64,000 bases of DNA from NCBI RefSeq assembly GCF_009765445.1, contig NZ_WHOY01000031.1, forward strand, positions 1,631,007-1,695,006, in the 5' to 3' direction. The DNA comes from Pantoea sp. BAV 3049 (GTDB lineage: Bacteria; Pseudomonadota; Gammaproteobacteria; Enterobacterales; Enterobacteriaceae). Made by a program: the position numbers and the translations under genes. Of the stretch, positions 1 to 12,900 are shown piece by piece. Under the pieces are notes generated by a model. That model ran no database searches and had not been told where the DNA came from. It saw nothing but the letters and a program-made list of their open reading frames with translations. Within the stretch, counting starts at the first letter, position 1; every line of letters begins with the position of its first letter.

Positions 1-2
1 CG

Positions 3-1040
3 AGTGATTATTTCTCCACTCGTGGCCTGCTGTATAACCAGGGCGAGGGCATGGACAAAAAGAATGCCCATGGCTTCAGCAAATTCGGCCAGCGCTACGT
101 CAAAGTGAAGCTGGGGGATCAAACGCTGGGAATGCAGGCGAAAGCAGGCTGGCAGGCGCTGAAAAACTTCGGTGTTCTGACCCTGACTAACCGTTTATCG
201 CGTAACAGTTATTCCGGCTACAGTGGCACCTTTAACTGGCAGGATCTCCGGCTGGATGCGGCTTATGTGACGCGGGCCATCCGCCATGACTCGCCGGAAA
301 ATCTGCATCTGCAGACGAATGACAAGCGGAACATTGAGTCAATTTTTACCAGTGGCGTGTTCTACAAAGGCCTGGACGGTCAGTTCGCTTACGGCTATGG
401 CGAGGCAAAGGATTATCTCCGTCGGCAGCTGATTGAAACGGGTTACCAACTGGCCCCGGAATGGCGTATATCTTCACAGATCTATGGCAGCCAGGCACTG
501 GAAAAGTATAAATCCATGGCGGCCAGTAAAAGAGAGTTTGATCACGATGCCTGGCATTACGTGGGGGAAGCCCGCTGGCAGAATAATGGCTGGACGCAGC
601 GAATGGCGCTGGCCTGGACTTCGGCTGCAAAGAAAAATGCCGTAGGCTATTATGCCAGACCCATTACCAAAAATACCCGGGGACGGTTTAATGCCATGAC
701 CTCGGCCGGTAAAGATTATATGCGTGACAAAGAACTGGCGATCGTCTCTTATACCGAATATGAAATTACCAAAGGGCTGGCCAGCGGAATTCAGCTCAAT
801 TATGGGCAGTTTAATTATAAAAATAATACCGTCCGTTCCGGAGAGGTGGCCTGGCTTAATCGCTGGCAGCCTTCCCATCCCAGCCTGAAAAATCTCTCCG
901 TCGCCGCTCAGCTTGGTTATGGCTGGTCGTATAAAAATAACAAAGAAACCCCGCTGTTGAATGCGCAGGGGAAATATATGCGTTCGCCCAGTCTCTCCTC
1001 CGAGGTGACCATTGATTATAAATTTGGTCTGTTCAATTAA
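3..1040 (+). CDS. OprD-family outer-membrane porin, 5' end outside window
   Basis: The reading frame is open from the first bases of the window, so the N-terminus lies upstream. About 345 C-terminal residues are visible. They show alternating beta-strand patterns with many aromatic residues, such as GYGWSYKNN, and end in a hydrophobic terminal strand with a penultimate Phe (KFGLFN), as expected for a trimeric 16-18 strand porin. The family (OprD/ChiP-like) takes up small solutes such as amino acids, sugar acids or chitooligosaccharides; the substrate cannot be read here. The next gene starts 13 bases downstream on the same strand, so the two are probably cotranscribed. Confidence 0.75.
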   Translation, partial: SDYFSTRGLLYNQGEGMDKKNAHGFSKFGQRYVKVKLGDQTLGMQAKAGWQALKNFGVLTLTNRLSRNSYSGYSGTFNWQDLRLDAAYVTRAIRHDSPENLHLQTNDKRNIESIFTSGVFYKGLDGQFAYGYGEAKDYLRRQLIETGYQLAPEWRISSQIYGSQALEKYKSMAASKREFDHDAWHYVGEARWQNNGWTQRMALAWTSAAKKNAVGYYARPITKNTRGRFNAMTSAGKDYMRDKELAIVSYTEYEITKGLASGIQLNYGQFNYKNNTVRSGEVAWLNRWQPSHPSLKNLSVAAQLGYGWSYKNNKETPLLNAQGKYMRSPSLSSEVTIDYKFGLFN

Positions 1041-1053
1041 AAAGGAATCAAGA

Positions 1054-1839
1054 ATGAAAGGTAAAATGAAAGGCGTACTGTTATTGCTTCTGGCATCGTT
1101 CAGCTTTAATGAGTGCTTTGCAGCAGAGGTGACTATTTATCTGACGCGTCATGGCAAAACGATGTTTAACACCGTGCAGCGGGCGCAGGGCTGGAGCGAC
1201 ACGCCTTTAACCCCGCCAGGCGTGGACGTGGCGCAGAAACTGGGGCGCGGATTGCAACCGGTGAAGTTTGTCGCTGCCTGGTCCAGTGATTCTGGCAGAG
1301 CAAGAGAAACCGCGCGGCTGGTGATGCAGAGCTGGAAGACGCCGCTGCCGCTGAATGAGAGCAAAGGGCTGCGTGAAGTCGGCTTCGGGCTGTTTGAGGG
1401 CGATTTGGACCGCAATATGTGGGGAGCGGCGGCCACACAGGCGGGCTATCCGTCAGAAGCGGCGCTGATGAAGGATTTTGCTGAGCGTAAGATCCGCATC
1501 GATAAAATGATTGAAGCGATAAAAGGTGCTGAATCTCACGGGACGGGGGTGTTAAAAGGCATCAAATCCACCGGGGCTGCCGAGAGCTATCAGCAGGTCG
1601 CGACCCGCATGACCAACAGCATCACGGATATTGCCCGACAGGCTCAGCAGCAGGGTGGGGGTAACGTGCTGGTGGTGTCCCACGGGATGGCGATTATGGT
1701 GCTGCTGCAAGAGCTGGGAGATACCTCGCTTAACCAACAACTGGGTAATGCCAGCGTGACCAAAATTCGCTATACCGACGCGGGGCAGTTTGTTATCGAG
1801 TCGATTGGCGATCTGAGCTACATACGGCAAGGCTCATAA
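1054..1839 (+). CDS. secreted histidine phosphatase family protein
   Basis: A 261-residue protein. The ATG at 1054 is preceded by AAAGGAATC and opens a clear signal peptide (hydrophobic core [10 protein letters not shown], cleavage near FAA-EV). The mature protein begins with the phosphatase signature LTRHGKT, where the His is the phospho-acceptor. A second conserved His is in VVSHGMAIM near residue 220. It therefore belongs to the histidine phosphatase (phosphoglycerate mutase-like) superfamily and probably dephosphorylates a small substrate in the periplasm. Adjacent to the porin gene, it may process what the porin admits; that is inference. It ends 6 bases inside the convergent acetyltransferase gene. 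Confidence 0.8.
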   Translation: MKGKMKGVLLLLLASFSFNECFAAEVTIYLTRHGKTMFNTVQRAQGWSDTPLTPPGVDVAQKLGRGLQPVKFVAAWSSDSGRARETARLVMQSWKTPLPLNESKGLREVGFGLFEGDLDRNMWGAAATQAGYPSEAALMKDFAERKIRIDKMIEAIKGAESHGTGVLKGIKSTGAAESYQQVATRMTNSITDIARQAQQQGGGNVLVVSHGMAIMVLLQELGDTSLNQQLGNASVTKIRYTDAGQFVIESIGDLSYIRQGS

Positions 1840-2337
1840 CGTTCGCAGCATCGTCACTTCGCAATCCACGTGCCCGGTACACCCCATCGGGCCGTCGATA
1901 TGCTCAAAGCCCAGATGCTCATACAGGCGAATGGCGCGGGTCAGTGAGGCGGTGGTTTCAAGGTAGCAGCGCTTGAATCCACGCTCGCGGGCGAAGTCCA
2001 TCGCCTGCATTGCCAGCTCTCTCGCCATCCCCATGCCACGGATGGCAGGCATAAAGTACATCTTCTGCAGCTCACAGATATCCTCTTCGCTGCACAGCAG
2101 CGGGGCCACGCCGCCGCCGCCAACGATCACCCCATCCAGTTCCACCACCCAGTAAGCGCTGTCTGGCTCGCTGTAGAGTTCGAACAGGTGGTCGAGGTTA
2201 GGATCGGCTACGGTAAAGCCTTTATCCGCAGTCAGGCCAAACTCAGCGGAAACGTCGCGGATCACTCTGGCGATATGTGGATTATCAGCGGGTTGTAGCG
2301 GGCGAACTCGCAGGGATGTCTCTGTGCTATTTGTCAT
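1834..2337 (-). CDS. yjgM: GNAT-family N-acetyltransferase, YjgM-like
   Basis: A 167-residue single-domain GNAT protein. The acetyl-CoA binding region is seen as [20 protein letters not shown] (residues about 90-109; Q/RxxGxG/A type loop), followed by the typical [29 protein letters not shown] segment split here between a helix and the C-terminal strand. Length and position next to valS match E. coli YjgM. The acceptor substrate is not determinable. It runs toward the histidine phosphatase gene with a 6-base overlap of the 3' ends and is separated from valS by the valS terminator. Confidence 0.75.
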   Translation of the reverse strand: MTNSTETSLRVRPLQPADNPHIARVIRDVSAEFGLTADKGFTVADPNLDHLFELYSEPDSAYWVVELDGVIVGGGGVAPLLCSEEDICELQKMYFMPAIRGMGMARELAMQAMDFARERGFKRCYLETTASLTRAIRLYEHLGFEHIDGPMGCTGHVDCEVTMLRTL

Positions 2338-2436
2338 AACTGTGCCGTTTTAGTCTGCCTGAAAAGCAGTGTAATAACTTTACGCGGTCTGATGCAATCA
2401 CCCACTGATTCAGGCCATCGCCAGCTGGATCGTGGC

Positions 2437-2470
2437 AAAAAAAAGCCCGGCGAGAAACTCTCAGCCGGGC
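2437..2470 (-). terminator. rho-independent terminator of the pepA-holC-valS operon
   Basis: GCCCGGC at 2445-2451 pairs with GCCGGGC at 2464-2470 around a 12-base loop. Read on the minus strand the stem is followed by eight T residues (2444 down to 2437). It lies 23 bases after the valS stop. Confidence 0.85.
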
Positions 2471-2492
2471 CTTGTTATGTGGTGATGACTGC

Positions 2493-5348
2493 TTACAGTG
2501 CTTTGATCACCGCCTGCTGTTCAATCAGTTTCACTTTCGCCTGTTCGAACTCGGTCATGCGCTCACGCTCTTTCGCCACTACGGCTTCTGGCGCGCGGGA
2601 AACAAAACCTTCGTTAGACAGCTTGCTTTCGATCTTACCGATTTCCACTTCCAGCTTCGCCACTTCCTTCGCCAGACGCTCCAGCTCGGCAGACTTATCC
2701 ACCAGGTCGGCCATCGGGATCAGCAGCTCGGCACCGTCGATAATCTTGGTGACGGAAACCGGACCTTTGTCGTCCGCAGCCAGACAGGTGATGCTCTCCA
2801 GGCGGGCCAGCGATTTGAGGAAGCTGTGGTTGTCGTTCACACGACGCACCACTTCCGAACTTGCGCCACGCAGCAGCACATCCAGCGGTTTGGCAGGAGA
2901 AAGGTTCATCTCCGCGCGTATGTTACGCACGGCAACGATAGCCTGCTTCAGCCACTCGGTATCGCTCAGAGCTGCTTCATCCACTTTCGCGGCTTCATAA
3001 GCTGGCATCGGCTGCAGCATGATGGTGTCGTCAGTGATGCTTTTTAACACCTTAACGCGCTGCCAGATGGTTTCCGTAATAAATGGAATGATCGGATGCG
3101 CCAGGCGCAGCAGAGCTTCCAGCACTTCAACCAGCGTGTTGCGAGTGCCGCGCAGCTCCGCTTCGGATCCGCCATTCATCACCGGCTTGGCCAGCTCCAG
3201 GTACCAGTCGCAGAACTGATTCCAGGTGAACTCATACAGTATGTTGGCGGCAATATCGAAACGATAGCTGTCCAGCGCTTCACGCCAGGCTTTCACCGTC
3301 TGGTTGAACTCGGCACGGATCCAGCGATCGGCCAGTGACAGCACCATTTCGCCGCCGTTCTGTCCGCAATCCTGGTCTTCGGTGTTCATCAGCACAAAGC
3401 GGCTGGCGTTCCACAGCTTGTTACAGAAGTTGCGGTAACCTTCCAGGCGCTTCATGTCCCAGTTGATGTCGCGGCCGGTCGAGGCCAGTGCCGCCAGCGT
3501 AAAGCGCAGCGCATCGGTGCCGTGCGGCTCAATACCATTCGGGAATTGTTTCTCGGTACGCTTGCGGATTTTCTCCGCCAGCTGCGGCTGCATCATGTTG
3601 CCGGTGCGTTTTTCCAGTAGGTCTTCCAGTGAGATGCCGTCCACCATATCCAGCGGATCGATGACGTTACCTTTCGATTTCGACATCTTCTGGCCTTCCT
3701 CATCGCGGATCAGGCCGGTCATATAGACGGTCTTGAACGGCACCTGAGGCTTGCCGTCTTCATCCTTGATGAAGTGCATGGTCAGCATGATCATGCGGGC
3801 AATCCAGAAGAAGATGATGTCGAAGCCACTTACCAGCACGCTGGTCGGGTGGAAGGTGTTCAGATCCGGCGTTTTTTCTGGCCAGCCAAGCGTGGAGAAA
3901 GTCCACAGACCTGAGGAGAACCAGGTGTCCAGCACGTCTTCGTCCTGGTTCAGCACCACCGCATCAGCCAGGTTATTCTCGGCACGCACTTCTTCTTCGG
4001 TACGGCCAACGTAGACGTTGCCTTCGGCATCGTACCAGGCTGGGATACGGTGACCCCACCACAGCTGGCGGGAAATACACCAGTCCTGAATATCACGCAT
4101 CCAGGAGAAGTACATGTTTTCGTACTGCTTCGGCACAAACTGAATATCGCCCTGCTCAACGGCTTCCACCGCCACTTTGGCCAGCGGAGCGGTACGCACG
4201 TACCACTGGTCGGTCAGCATTGGCTCGATAACCACACCGCCACGGTCGCCGTAAGGCACGGTCAGGTCGTGTGGCTTCACTTCTTCCAGCAGGCCCAGCG
4301 CATCGACGGCAGCCACGATAGCTTTACGCGCAGCGAAGCGCTCCAGATTCTGGAACTCCGCCGGGATTGCCGCATCGTAAACGTCAGACTCTTCACCGTT
4401 GCAGTCATAAACCTGCGCCAGGTCGCGGATGTCACCGTCGAAGGTCAGAATATTGATCATCGGCAGTTTGTGACGACGGCCGACTTCATAGTCGTTGAAG
4501 TCATGCGCCGGAGTGATTTTCACGCAGCCGGTGCCTTTCTCCATATCCGCGTGTTCGTCGCCGACGATCGGAATGCGGCGGTCAACAAATGGCAGAACAA
4601 CGAACTTTCCAATCAGGTCTTTGTAACGCGGATCTTCCGGGTTGACGGCCACGCCGGTATCGCCGAGCACGGTTTCCGGACGGGTGGTCGCCACCACCAG
4701 GTAATCTTTGCCATCGGCGGTTTTGGCGCCGTCGGCCAGCGGATAGCGGATGTGCCACATTGAGCCTTTGGACTCGCGGTTTTCCACTTCCAGATCGGAG
4801 ATGGCGGTGCGCAGTTTAGGATCCCAGTTCACCAGGCGCTTGCCACGGTAAATCAGGTTCTCTTTGTACAGGCGCACAAACACTTCTTTAACCGCATTGG
4901 AGAGGCCTTCATCCATGGTGAAGCGCTCACGCTCCCAGTCTACGGAGTTGCCCAGACGACGCATCTGGCGGGTAATGGTGCCGCCGGATTCCGCCTTCCA
5001 TTGCCAGATTTTTTCGATAAACGCATCGCGGCCGTAGTCCTTGCGTGTTTTACCTTCTTCGGCGGCAATTTTGCGTTCGACCACCATCTGGGTGGCGATA
5101 CCCGCATGGTCAGTTCCCGCCTGCCACAGGGTGTTTTTTCCCTGCATGCGCTGGTAACGGATCATGGTGTCCATGATGGTCTGCTGGAAGGCGTGACCCA
5201 TATGCAAGCTGCCGGTGACGTTCGGCGGCGGGATCATGATGCAGAAGCTTTCCTGGCGGGTGTCGCCATTTGGCTTGAAGTAGCCCTGCTGCTCCCAGTG
5301 CTCGTAAAGCGGCTGCTCGATATCTTGCGGGTTATATGTCTTTTCCAT
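2493..5348 (-). CDS. valS: valyl-tRNA synthetase
   Basis: At 951 residues it has the same length as the E. coli enzyme. It charges tRNA-Val with valine in the cytoplasm. The class I signature HIGH appears as HMGH in [14 protein letters not shown] (about residues 40-53). The KMSKS loop is [15 protein letters not shown] (about 552-566). The editing domain lies between them (for example [15 protein letters not shown]), and the C-terminal 80 residues form the charged coiled coil characteristic of ValRS. It is the last gene of the pepA-holC-valS operon, 5 bases after holC. Confidence 0.98.
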   Translation of the reverse strand: MEKTYNPQDIEQPLYEHWEQQGYFKPNGDTRQESFCIMIPPPNVTGSLHMGHAFQQTIMDTMIRYQRMQGKNTLWQAGTDHAGIATQMVVERKIAAEEGKTRKDYGRDAFIEKIWQWKAESGGTITRQMRRLGNSVDWERERFTMDEGLSNAVKEVFVRLYKENLIYRGKRLVNWDPKLRTAISDLEVENRESKGSMWHIRYPLADGAKTADGKDYLVVATTRPETVLGDTGVAVNPEDPRYKDLIGKFVVLPFVDRRIPIVGDEHADMEKGTGCVKITPAHDFNDYEVGRRHKLPMINILTFDGDIRDLAQVYDCNGEESDVYDAAIPAEFQNLERFAARKAIVAAVDALGLLEEVKPHDLTVPYGDRGGVVIEPMLTDQWYVRTAPLAKVAVEAVEQGDIQFVPKQYENMYFSWMRDIQDWCISRQLWWGHRIPAWYDAEGNVYVGRTEEEVRAENNLADAVVLNQDEDVLDTWFSSGLWTFSTLGWPEKTPDLNTFHPTSVLVSGFDIIFFWIARMIMLTMHFIKDEDGKPQVPFKTVYMTGLIRDEEGQKMSKSKGNVIDPLDMVDGISLEDLLEKRTGNMMQPQLAEKIRKRTEKQFPNGIEPHGTDALRFTLAALASTGRDINWDMKRLEGYRNFCNKLWNASRFVLMNTEDQDCGQNGGEMVLSLADRWIRAEFNQTVKAWREALDSYRFDIAANILYEFTWNQFCDWYLELAKPVMNGGSEAELRGTRNTLVEVLEALLRLAHPIIPFITETIWQRVKVLKSITDDTIMLQPMPAYEAAKVDEAALSDTEWLKQAIVAVRNIRAEMNLSPAKPLDVLLRGASSEVVRRVNDNHSFLKSLARLESITCLAADDKGPVSVTKIIDGAELLIPMADLVDKSAELERLAKEVAKLEVEIGKIESKLSNEGFVSRAPEAVVAKERERMTEFEQAKVKLIEQQAVIKAL

Positions 5349-5353
5349 GTCTG

Positions 5354-5803
5354 CTATGTCGTTGGGGGCGTTGCCGTATTCAAGTGGAATCCAACGCTGC
5401 GATACGCTTTATAGCGGTCGCGCGCCAGCTGTTTCAAAGATTCTTCATAAGGCACGAAGTCTATCACTTCATGGAAAGCGGTGGCAAAATCTGCAAACTG
5501 CGGCAGCAGACTGATCAGCAAATCTCGCGGAGCATTGCCCCTGCGCTGCGGCCAGGCCAGCTCGACCGGCGCACCGTATTTCGGCCCTTCGCCTGCCAGA
5601 TTGTGCGGCACAAAAGCACTGGCAGGCCGCTGCCATAAGGCTTCATCCAGGCGGACAGCCTGCGCTTCATCTTCGCAGGCTATCAGCACTCGCTTTCCCT
5701 CGCGCCAGCGCGCTTCTGCCAGGTCGCACACCAGCGCCTCAAGGGCGCTGATGCCGTCAACCGGAGTGTCGGTTTCCAGCAGATAGAAGGTGGCGTTTTT
5801 CAT
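5354..5803 (-). CDS. holC: DNA polymerase III chi subunit
   Basis: A 149-residue protein beginning [12 protein letters not shown], with the conserved core [18 protein letters not shown] and [17 protein letters not shown]. Chi forms a heterodimer with psi (HolD) and links the clamp loader of the replicative polymerase to single-stranded-DNA-binding protein. The gene sits between pepA (3-base gap) and valS (5-base gap), the conserved order in Enterobacterales, so translation is probably coupled. Confidence 0.97.
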   Translation of the reverse strand: MKNATFYLLETDTPVDGISALEALVCDLAEARWREGKRVLIACEDEAQAVRLDEALWQRPASAFVPHNLAGEGPKYGAPVELAWPQRRGNAPRDLLISLLPQFADFATAFHEVIDFVPYEESLKQLARDRYKAYRSVGFHLNTATPPTT

Positions 5804-5806
5804 CGG

Positions 5807-7333
<1,527 letters not shown>

Positions 7334-7607
7334 TTAAAGACAACGGCGCTTGCTGCGGCTAGAATGTAGCGCTTATTGACCGCATAATGCCGGGGCAACA
7401 CGCCGTTAGCGTAATGATAACGGGCGTCAGATTTCGTTTTGGTGATGTCCTGAAACAGGGATTAAAAATTTTTTTGCATCACCAGAACGCGATTGTTGTC
7501 ATACTAGTTTAGCTATGACGAGGGCCATTGATGAGAAAAAATGGCGTATAAGCGATGAAACTAGCGATTTTCCTGCAAAAAGACAAGTTTTCACAGGCGT
7601 ACTCAGC

Positions 7608-8708
7608 GTGATCATCATTAGATATCTGGTTAGGGAAACGCTCAAAAGCCAGCTGGCAATCCTCTTTATCCTGCTACTGATCTTCTTTTGTCAGAAATTA
7701 GTCAGGATTTTAGGTGCCGCGGCGGATGGCGAAATTCCAACAAATTTAGTACTGACATTATTGGGCCTGGGCATTTCAGAGATGGCGCAGCTAATTCTGC
7801 CACTCAGCCTGTTTTTAGCGATTTTGATGACCCTCGGCCGCCTGTACACCGAGAGTGAAATCACCGTGATGCATGCCTGCGGCTTAAGTAAAGCCGTGCT
7901 GGTGAAAGCGGCGATGGTGCTGATGCTGTTTACTGCCGTGGTGGCGGCGGCTAACGTCGCCTGGCTGGGGCCGTGGTCGGCGCGTTACCAGAACGAGGTG
8001 ACGAAAAACGCCAAGGCCAACCCGGGCGCAGCGGCGCTGGCGGCGGGGCAGTTCCAGCAGTCTGGCGACGGTCAGTCGGTGATGTTTATTGAAAACGTTA
8101 AGGGCAACAATTTCGGCAATGTCTTCCTGGCGCAGCTGCGGCCGAAGGGCAATGCCCGCCCGTCGGTGGTGCTGGCAGATAAAGGCCATATGACCCAGCG
8201 TGCGGACGGTTCTCAGATCGTGACCCTGGATAAGGGAACTCGTTTTGAGGGCACGGCAATGCTGCGCGACTTCCGCATTACCGACTTCGAGAACTATCAG
8301 GCGATTATCGGCCATCAGGAAGTGGTGCTGGACCCGAACGACGCTGAACAGATGAATTTCAGTACGTTGATGCATTCCAAAAAGCCGGACTTTGCCAGCG
8401 AGTTGCACTGGCGCATTACGCTGGTGTTCTCAGTGCTGGTGATGGCGCTGATGGTCGTGCCGCTGAGCGTGGTCAACCCACGTCAGGGCCGCGTGCTGTC
8501 GATGCTGCCCGCCATGCTGCTCTATCTGGTCTTCTTCCTGCTGCAAAGCTCGCTGCGCTCCAGTGGTTCGAAAGGCCGCCTCGATCCGGCTATCTGGATG
8601 TGGGTGGTGAACATTGGGTATCTGGCGCTGGCGGTGATGCTTAACCTGTGGGATACGGTGCCGGTGAGGCGTATTCGCGCCCGCTTTACACGCGGAGGAT
8701 CCGTCTGA
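7608..8708 (+). CDS. lptF: LPS export ABC transporter permease LptF
   Basis: A 366-residue inner-membrane protein. The GTG at 7608 is chosen because it gives VIIIRYLVRETLKSQL, the exact E. coli N-terminus and length; an in-frame start at 7515 would add an unconserved tail. Three membrane helices precede a periplasmic jellyroll domain (about residues 120-260) and three follow it, with the conserved MVVPLSVVNPRQGR between helices 4 and 5. LptF pairs with LptG and the LptB ATPase to extract lipopolysaccharide from the inner membrane into LptC-LptA. Its TGA overlaps the lptG ATG by one base. Confidence 0.97.
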   Translation: MIIIRYLVRETLKSQLAILFILLLIFFCQKLVRILGAAADGEIPTNLVLTLLGLGISEMAQLILPLSLFLAILMTLGRLYTESEITVMHACGLSKAVLVKAAMVLMLFTAVVAAANVAWLGPWSARYQNEVTKNAKANPGAAALAAGQFQQSGDGQSVMFIENVKGNNFGNVFLAQLRPKGNARPSVVLADKGHMTQRADGSQIVTLDKGTRFEGTAMLRDFRITDFENYQAIIGHQEVVLDPNDAEQMNFSTLMHSKKPDFASELHWRITLVFSVLVMALMVVPLSVVNPRQGRVLSMLPAMLLYLVFFLLQSSLRSSGSKGRLDPAIWMWVVNIGYLALAVMLNLWDTVPVRRIRARFTRGGSV

Positions 8709-9784
8709 TGTTTGGCGTACTCGACAGATACATCGGTAAAACTATCTTTAACACCATCATGGCGACGCTGTTCATGCTGGTGTCGCTGTCCGGCATTATC
8801 AAGTTTGTCGACCAGCTGCGTAAAACCGGCCAGGGTGACTACACCGCGCTGGGTGCCGGGTTGTACACCATCCTGAGCGTGCCAAAAGATATCGAGATCT
8901 TCTTCCCGATGGCGGCGCTGTTAGGCGCTCTGCTGGGGCTGGGTGCTCTGGCGCAGCGCAGCGAGCTGGTGGTGATGCAGGCTTCCGGCTTCACCCGTAT
9001 GCAGATTGCTGCCTCGGTGATGAAAACCGCGATCCCGCTGGTGCTACTGACTATGGCCATCGGCGAGTTTGTGGCGCCGCAGGGCGAGCAGATGGCGCGT
9101 AACTATCGTGCCCAGCAGCTGGTTGGCGGTTCGCTGCTTTCTACACAGAACGGCTTGTGGGCGAAGGACGGCGATAACTTTATCTTTATCGAGCGGCTGA
9201 AGGACAACAGCGAGCTGGGCGGTATCAGCATCTACAGCTTCAATAAAGAGCGCCGTTTACAGTCCGTGCGTTATGCTGCTTCGGCTACCTACAATGCTCA
9301 AAAGAAAGAGTGGGATTTGTCAGAGGTGGACCAGTCTGACCTGACCGACCCCAAACAGGTTTCTGGCAGCCAGACGCTAACCGGCGAATGGAAAACCACG
9401 CTGACGCCGGACAAGCTTGGCGTGGTGGCGCTGGACCCGGACGCGCTGTCGATCAGCGGCCTGTATAACTACACCAAATATCTCAAGCAGAGTGGGCAGG
9501 TTTCTGGCCGCTATCAGCTGAACATGTGGAGCAAAATCTTCCAGCCGCTGTCGGTGGCGGTGATGATGCTGATGGCGCTGTCGTTTATCTTCGGGCCGCT
9601 GCGCAGCGTGTCGATGGGGATGAGGGTGGTGACCGGGATCAGCTTTGGCTTCCTGTTCTACGTGCTTGATCAGATCTTTGGCCCGTTGAGCCTGGTTTAT
9701 AATATTCTGCCGGTACTGGGTGCGTTACTGCCAAGCGCCGCGTTCTTTGCTATCAGCGTCTATATGCTGCTGAAGCGGAGATAA
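8708..9784 (+). CDS. lptG: LPS export ABC transporter permease LptG
   Basis: A 358-residue partner of LptF with the same 3 TM - jellyroll - 3 TM plan. The ATG at 8708 shares its A with the TGA of lptF (TGATG), so the two are translationally coupled; the upstream in-frame ATG at 8648 lies inside lptF and is rejected. The N-terminus MFGVLDRYIGKTIFNTIMAT is typical, as is SVPKDIEIFFPMAALLGALLGLG. The coupling helix that contacts LptB is around residues 70-90 (QRSELVVMQASG). Transcription probably ends at the hairpin at 9865-9898. Confidence 0.97.
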   Translation: MFGVLDRYIGKTIFNTIMATLFMLVSLSGIIKFVDQLRKTGQGDYTALGAGLYTILSVPKDIEIFFPMAALLGALLGLGALAQRSELVVMQASGFTRMQIAASVMKTAIPLVLLTMAIGEFVAPQGEQMARNYRAQQLVGGSLLSTQNGLWAKDGDNFIFIERLKDNSELGGISIYSFNKERRLQSVRYAASATYNAQKKEWDLSEVDQSDLTDPKQVSGSQTLTGEWKTTLTPDKLGVVALDPDALSISGLYNYTKYLKQSGQVSGRYQLNMWSKIFQPLSVAVMMLMALSFIFGPLRSVSMGMRVVTGISFGFLFYVLDQIFGPLSLVYNILPVLGALLPSAAFFAISVYMLLKRR

Positions 9785-9864
9785 GCGCTGGAGTATGCAA
9801 TCTGTTGATGAAGCAAGGATGAATCACAGATTTCCAGCTGTAGCGGCGTGAGTTTCAGGCCAAT

Positions 9865-9898
9865 AAAAGACCCCGCCATCTGGCGGGGTCTTTGTTTT
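9865..9898. terminator. bidirectional terminator between lptG and autotransporter gene
   Basis: AAAAGACCCCGCC is followed by ATCT and GGCGGGGTC, then TTTGTTTT. The stem is GC-rich, with T-rich flanks on the plus strand and A-rich flanks on the other side, so it can stop both convergent transcripts (lptG and the autotransporter). Confidence 0.85.
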
Positions 9899-9910
9899 AC
9901 AGGGCGTTGA

Positions 9911-12900
9911 TCAGAAGTGGTAGTTAACACCTGCGATGCCGCTGTAGTCGGTGCGGAAAGTGCCGCCAAAGCTGCTTCTTGCTTTCACCTCCAGCGACCA
10001 TTTATCCGCTATCTGACCTTCTGCTCCCACATGCACGCGGTAACGGTTATCCGATAGCGCGCCGAATTCACGGCGGGACTGGCTGTCTGACAGCGTCAGG
10101 CTGGAACCGGCTTTGCCCGGTGAATACTGATATTCAATACCCGCCGTCACCATCACATCAGGATTGCTGCTCCACAGGCCACGCTTCTTCACTTCCATAC
10201 CGGCGGTGGCGAAGTAAGGCGTACTGGAGCTGAGGTCAACCTGTGCGCTGTCGCTCTTCAGCCCGAAGCCAGACAGGTAGCCGCCACTCAGGCCAACGTA
10301 CGGTGAGATAAACAGTGAGTCGCGATCGGCAGTGAACTGATAGCCGCTTTTAACACTTCCGGCCAGGATATGGCTGGTGGCTTTCCCGTGATGAATGTCC
10401 AGCACCGGATCGAAAGTCAGATCCTGGCTGAGGTGCATATAGCGGGCGGCGGCATCAACAACCCAGCCTGCCGGGGATGACCAGGAGTAGTCAGCGCCCA
10501 CGCTTGCCAGGTGGTGAGTTTCCTGCCCGTTACCTTTGGTGGTGCCCTGGGTGTATCCGGCATTGAAGCCGAACATCTGCTGCCACTGCACGCTGTCCCA
10601 GCCGAGGTTCAGAGACTGCTGGTTCACCTCAAACCCTTTGAAACTGCCTTTGTTCTGCTCGATCGATACCCACTCACCGTTTTTCTCCGGTGCGTTGCGC
10701 AGCAGTGAAGCACGGCCATGCAGCTGGCTCATCGCTTCGCTGAAGACATACTGGCGGGAGGCCAGCAACGCGCGAGTGTCGCGGATCAGCGGTTTGTTGT
10801 CCTCGATGGTAAACCAGCCCGAAGGTTTGCCACTGGCCGGGTCAACCGGCGTTTCAGGTTTTGCTGCTTCATCTGGCGTTGCTGCTTCAGCCTGAGTTTC
10901 AGGTTCAACTGGTGTTTCCGGCGTTGCAGGGACTTCAGGTTCAGTTGGCGCCTCAGGCTCTGTTGGTGTTGCTGGATCTGCAGGCGTATCAGGTTCCGCA
11001 GGGCGTTCTGGTTCGGCCTCGGCGTTATGAGCCAGCACCCATTGCACGCGATCGTCTTTTTCAATCACCTGGTAGTCCGGGGTATACAGGCTGAAGCCCC
11101 GCGCAACCGACGGCACGGTAAAGTAATCGTGAGCAGTACCGTCAGGCGCATCAAGCAGCACAATGTCATTCAGCAGCTTTACTGATTCATCAGCAGCGGT
11201 CAGTACGCTGATATCCAGAGTGTTGCTGCTACCCGTCGCCGAGTTCTTGATCGTCACTTTGTCACCCACTTCGCTCGCCGGAGAGGCGGCCAGGCTGATA
11301 CTCAGCCCTGTGGCATCCAGCGAGTCGACAGTGAACTGAGTGGGGGACCAGGTTGTGCCTTCAGCCGCCAGTAAAGAAATACCGGAACCAGAAAGTGCTT
11401 TTAAAGAAGTGACGCTGCTGTTGCCGGTAAGCTGCCAGTACGCGCCGGAATCCATGGTCATGGTGCTGGTGGCCGAAGTGTTGATTGAGCCGTCGTAATT
11501 TACTTTACCCAGATACAGGCTGGCATTATCACCCAGCGTAATATCGCCGGAAACGGTGCTGGCAGCCAGCGCGGCAAGTTCAGTTGCACTGCGTACTGGC
11601 TGGCTGCAGTTAGTGGTATCGGTGTTAATTACCGCATAACAGCGCCAGATTTTCTCAGCATCCGAAGCGCTGGAGTTATAGCCCAGCATCACACGCGAGG
11701 AGTCTTCTGCAGTGATATCCGCCTGAACCTGAGCGTATTCGCCGACCTGCAGAGTGCTGCCTGATCCTACTGAAATCTGGTTTGCACTGAACATCGCCGT
11801 TGCCCAGTCGTCGTTAATGATTACGCCGTTAGCGTGAGGGATCGGCTGGCCCGAGAGTAAAACCGTTCCCTGCGATACATTGAGATTGCCATTCAGGTTC
11901 ATTCCCCCGGTTAACGCTGTCATGGCCGCGGAGCCCGCAGCATTCACATTGACGTTCAGCACGCCGCTGCTGTCGCTGTCACCCAAAAAGCCGCGAAACA
12001 CTGTCTTGTTCAGTTGTGCCAGACGATAATCGATTGCCGCATCAGCATCAGTACCTAAATAGGTCCAGGTCGCGGTGCTGCTTTTATCAGTAGGGAAATA
12101 CCAGTAGGAAGACTTGTTGAGCTGAAAATACTCTGTGTCTTTGGTATAGGGGTTGGGATAAATATAAATCGATCCCACGGTTCCCTTCGGGTTGCTCTCG
12201 CTGAATTTCTGGAACGGCACGTCTGCGCTGTTGTAACCAGTCAGATTCAGCGTAGCGGCTGTCGCCGTATTGTGGTTAACCAGCATGGCACCGCTGTCGG
12301 TGTGATTGATCTGTTTAAATGATAAGTCATTACCATTGAGATCGAGCTTGCCGCCCCGGTAACCAAAGAAGATATTCCCGGTGGCAACCTGATCAGCATC
12401 GTTCAGGATAACTGTCGGACGACCGCTGACTAAGGTCACTGAAGAGAAAGCCTGTTTATTGCCATCAGCGTCGGCTTGCTGGTCCAGTACCACTGTGCCG
12501 TCACCGGTATTCAGGCTGCCCTGATTGATCCCGCGGGCATTAATCTGCAGCGTGCCTTCTCCGATTTTATGTAGCGCATCATCTGCCAGACCGTTGACCT
12601 GCCACAGGACGGTCTTGTCCGCATCGACTTCAATACCGCCACCCACCCAGGTACTGTTGGCTCCGTCGGCTGATTTCACCTGATAATTATTTGAGAACTG
12701 CAGTTTTCCTGCGCCCATGTTCACGGCATCGGTCAGGATTATCTGACCGCCGTCGCCGTTAAATCTCAGATCTTTGGTGGCATCCAGTTCTTCACTGGAA
12801 GCTGCAGAAGGAGTGATGTTTTTATAATTCTCTGCTAACCCTTGCCAGGCCCATGATGTTTCTCCCTGCAAAATAGACGTTGGAGACCATTGCAATTCTC

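Noticed and set aside
4050-4763. 237-codon plus-strand open frame
   Set aside because: It lies antisense within valS, has the His/Arg/Gln-rich composition of an antisense shadow and no motif.
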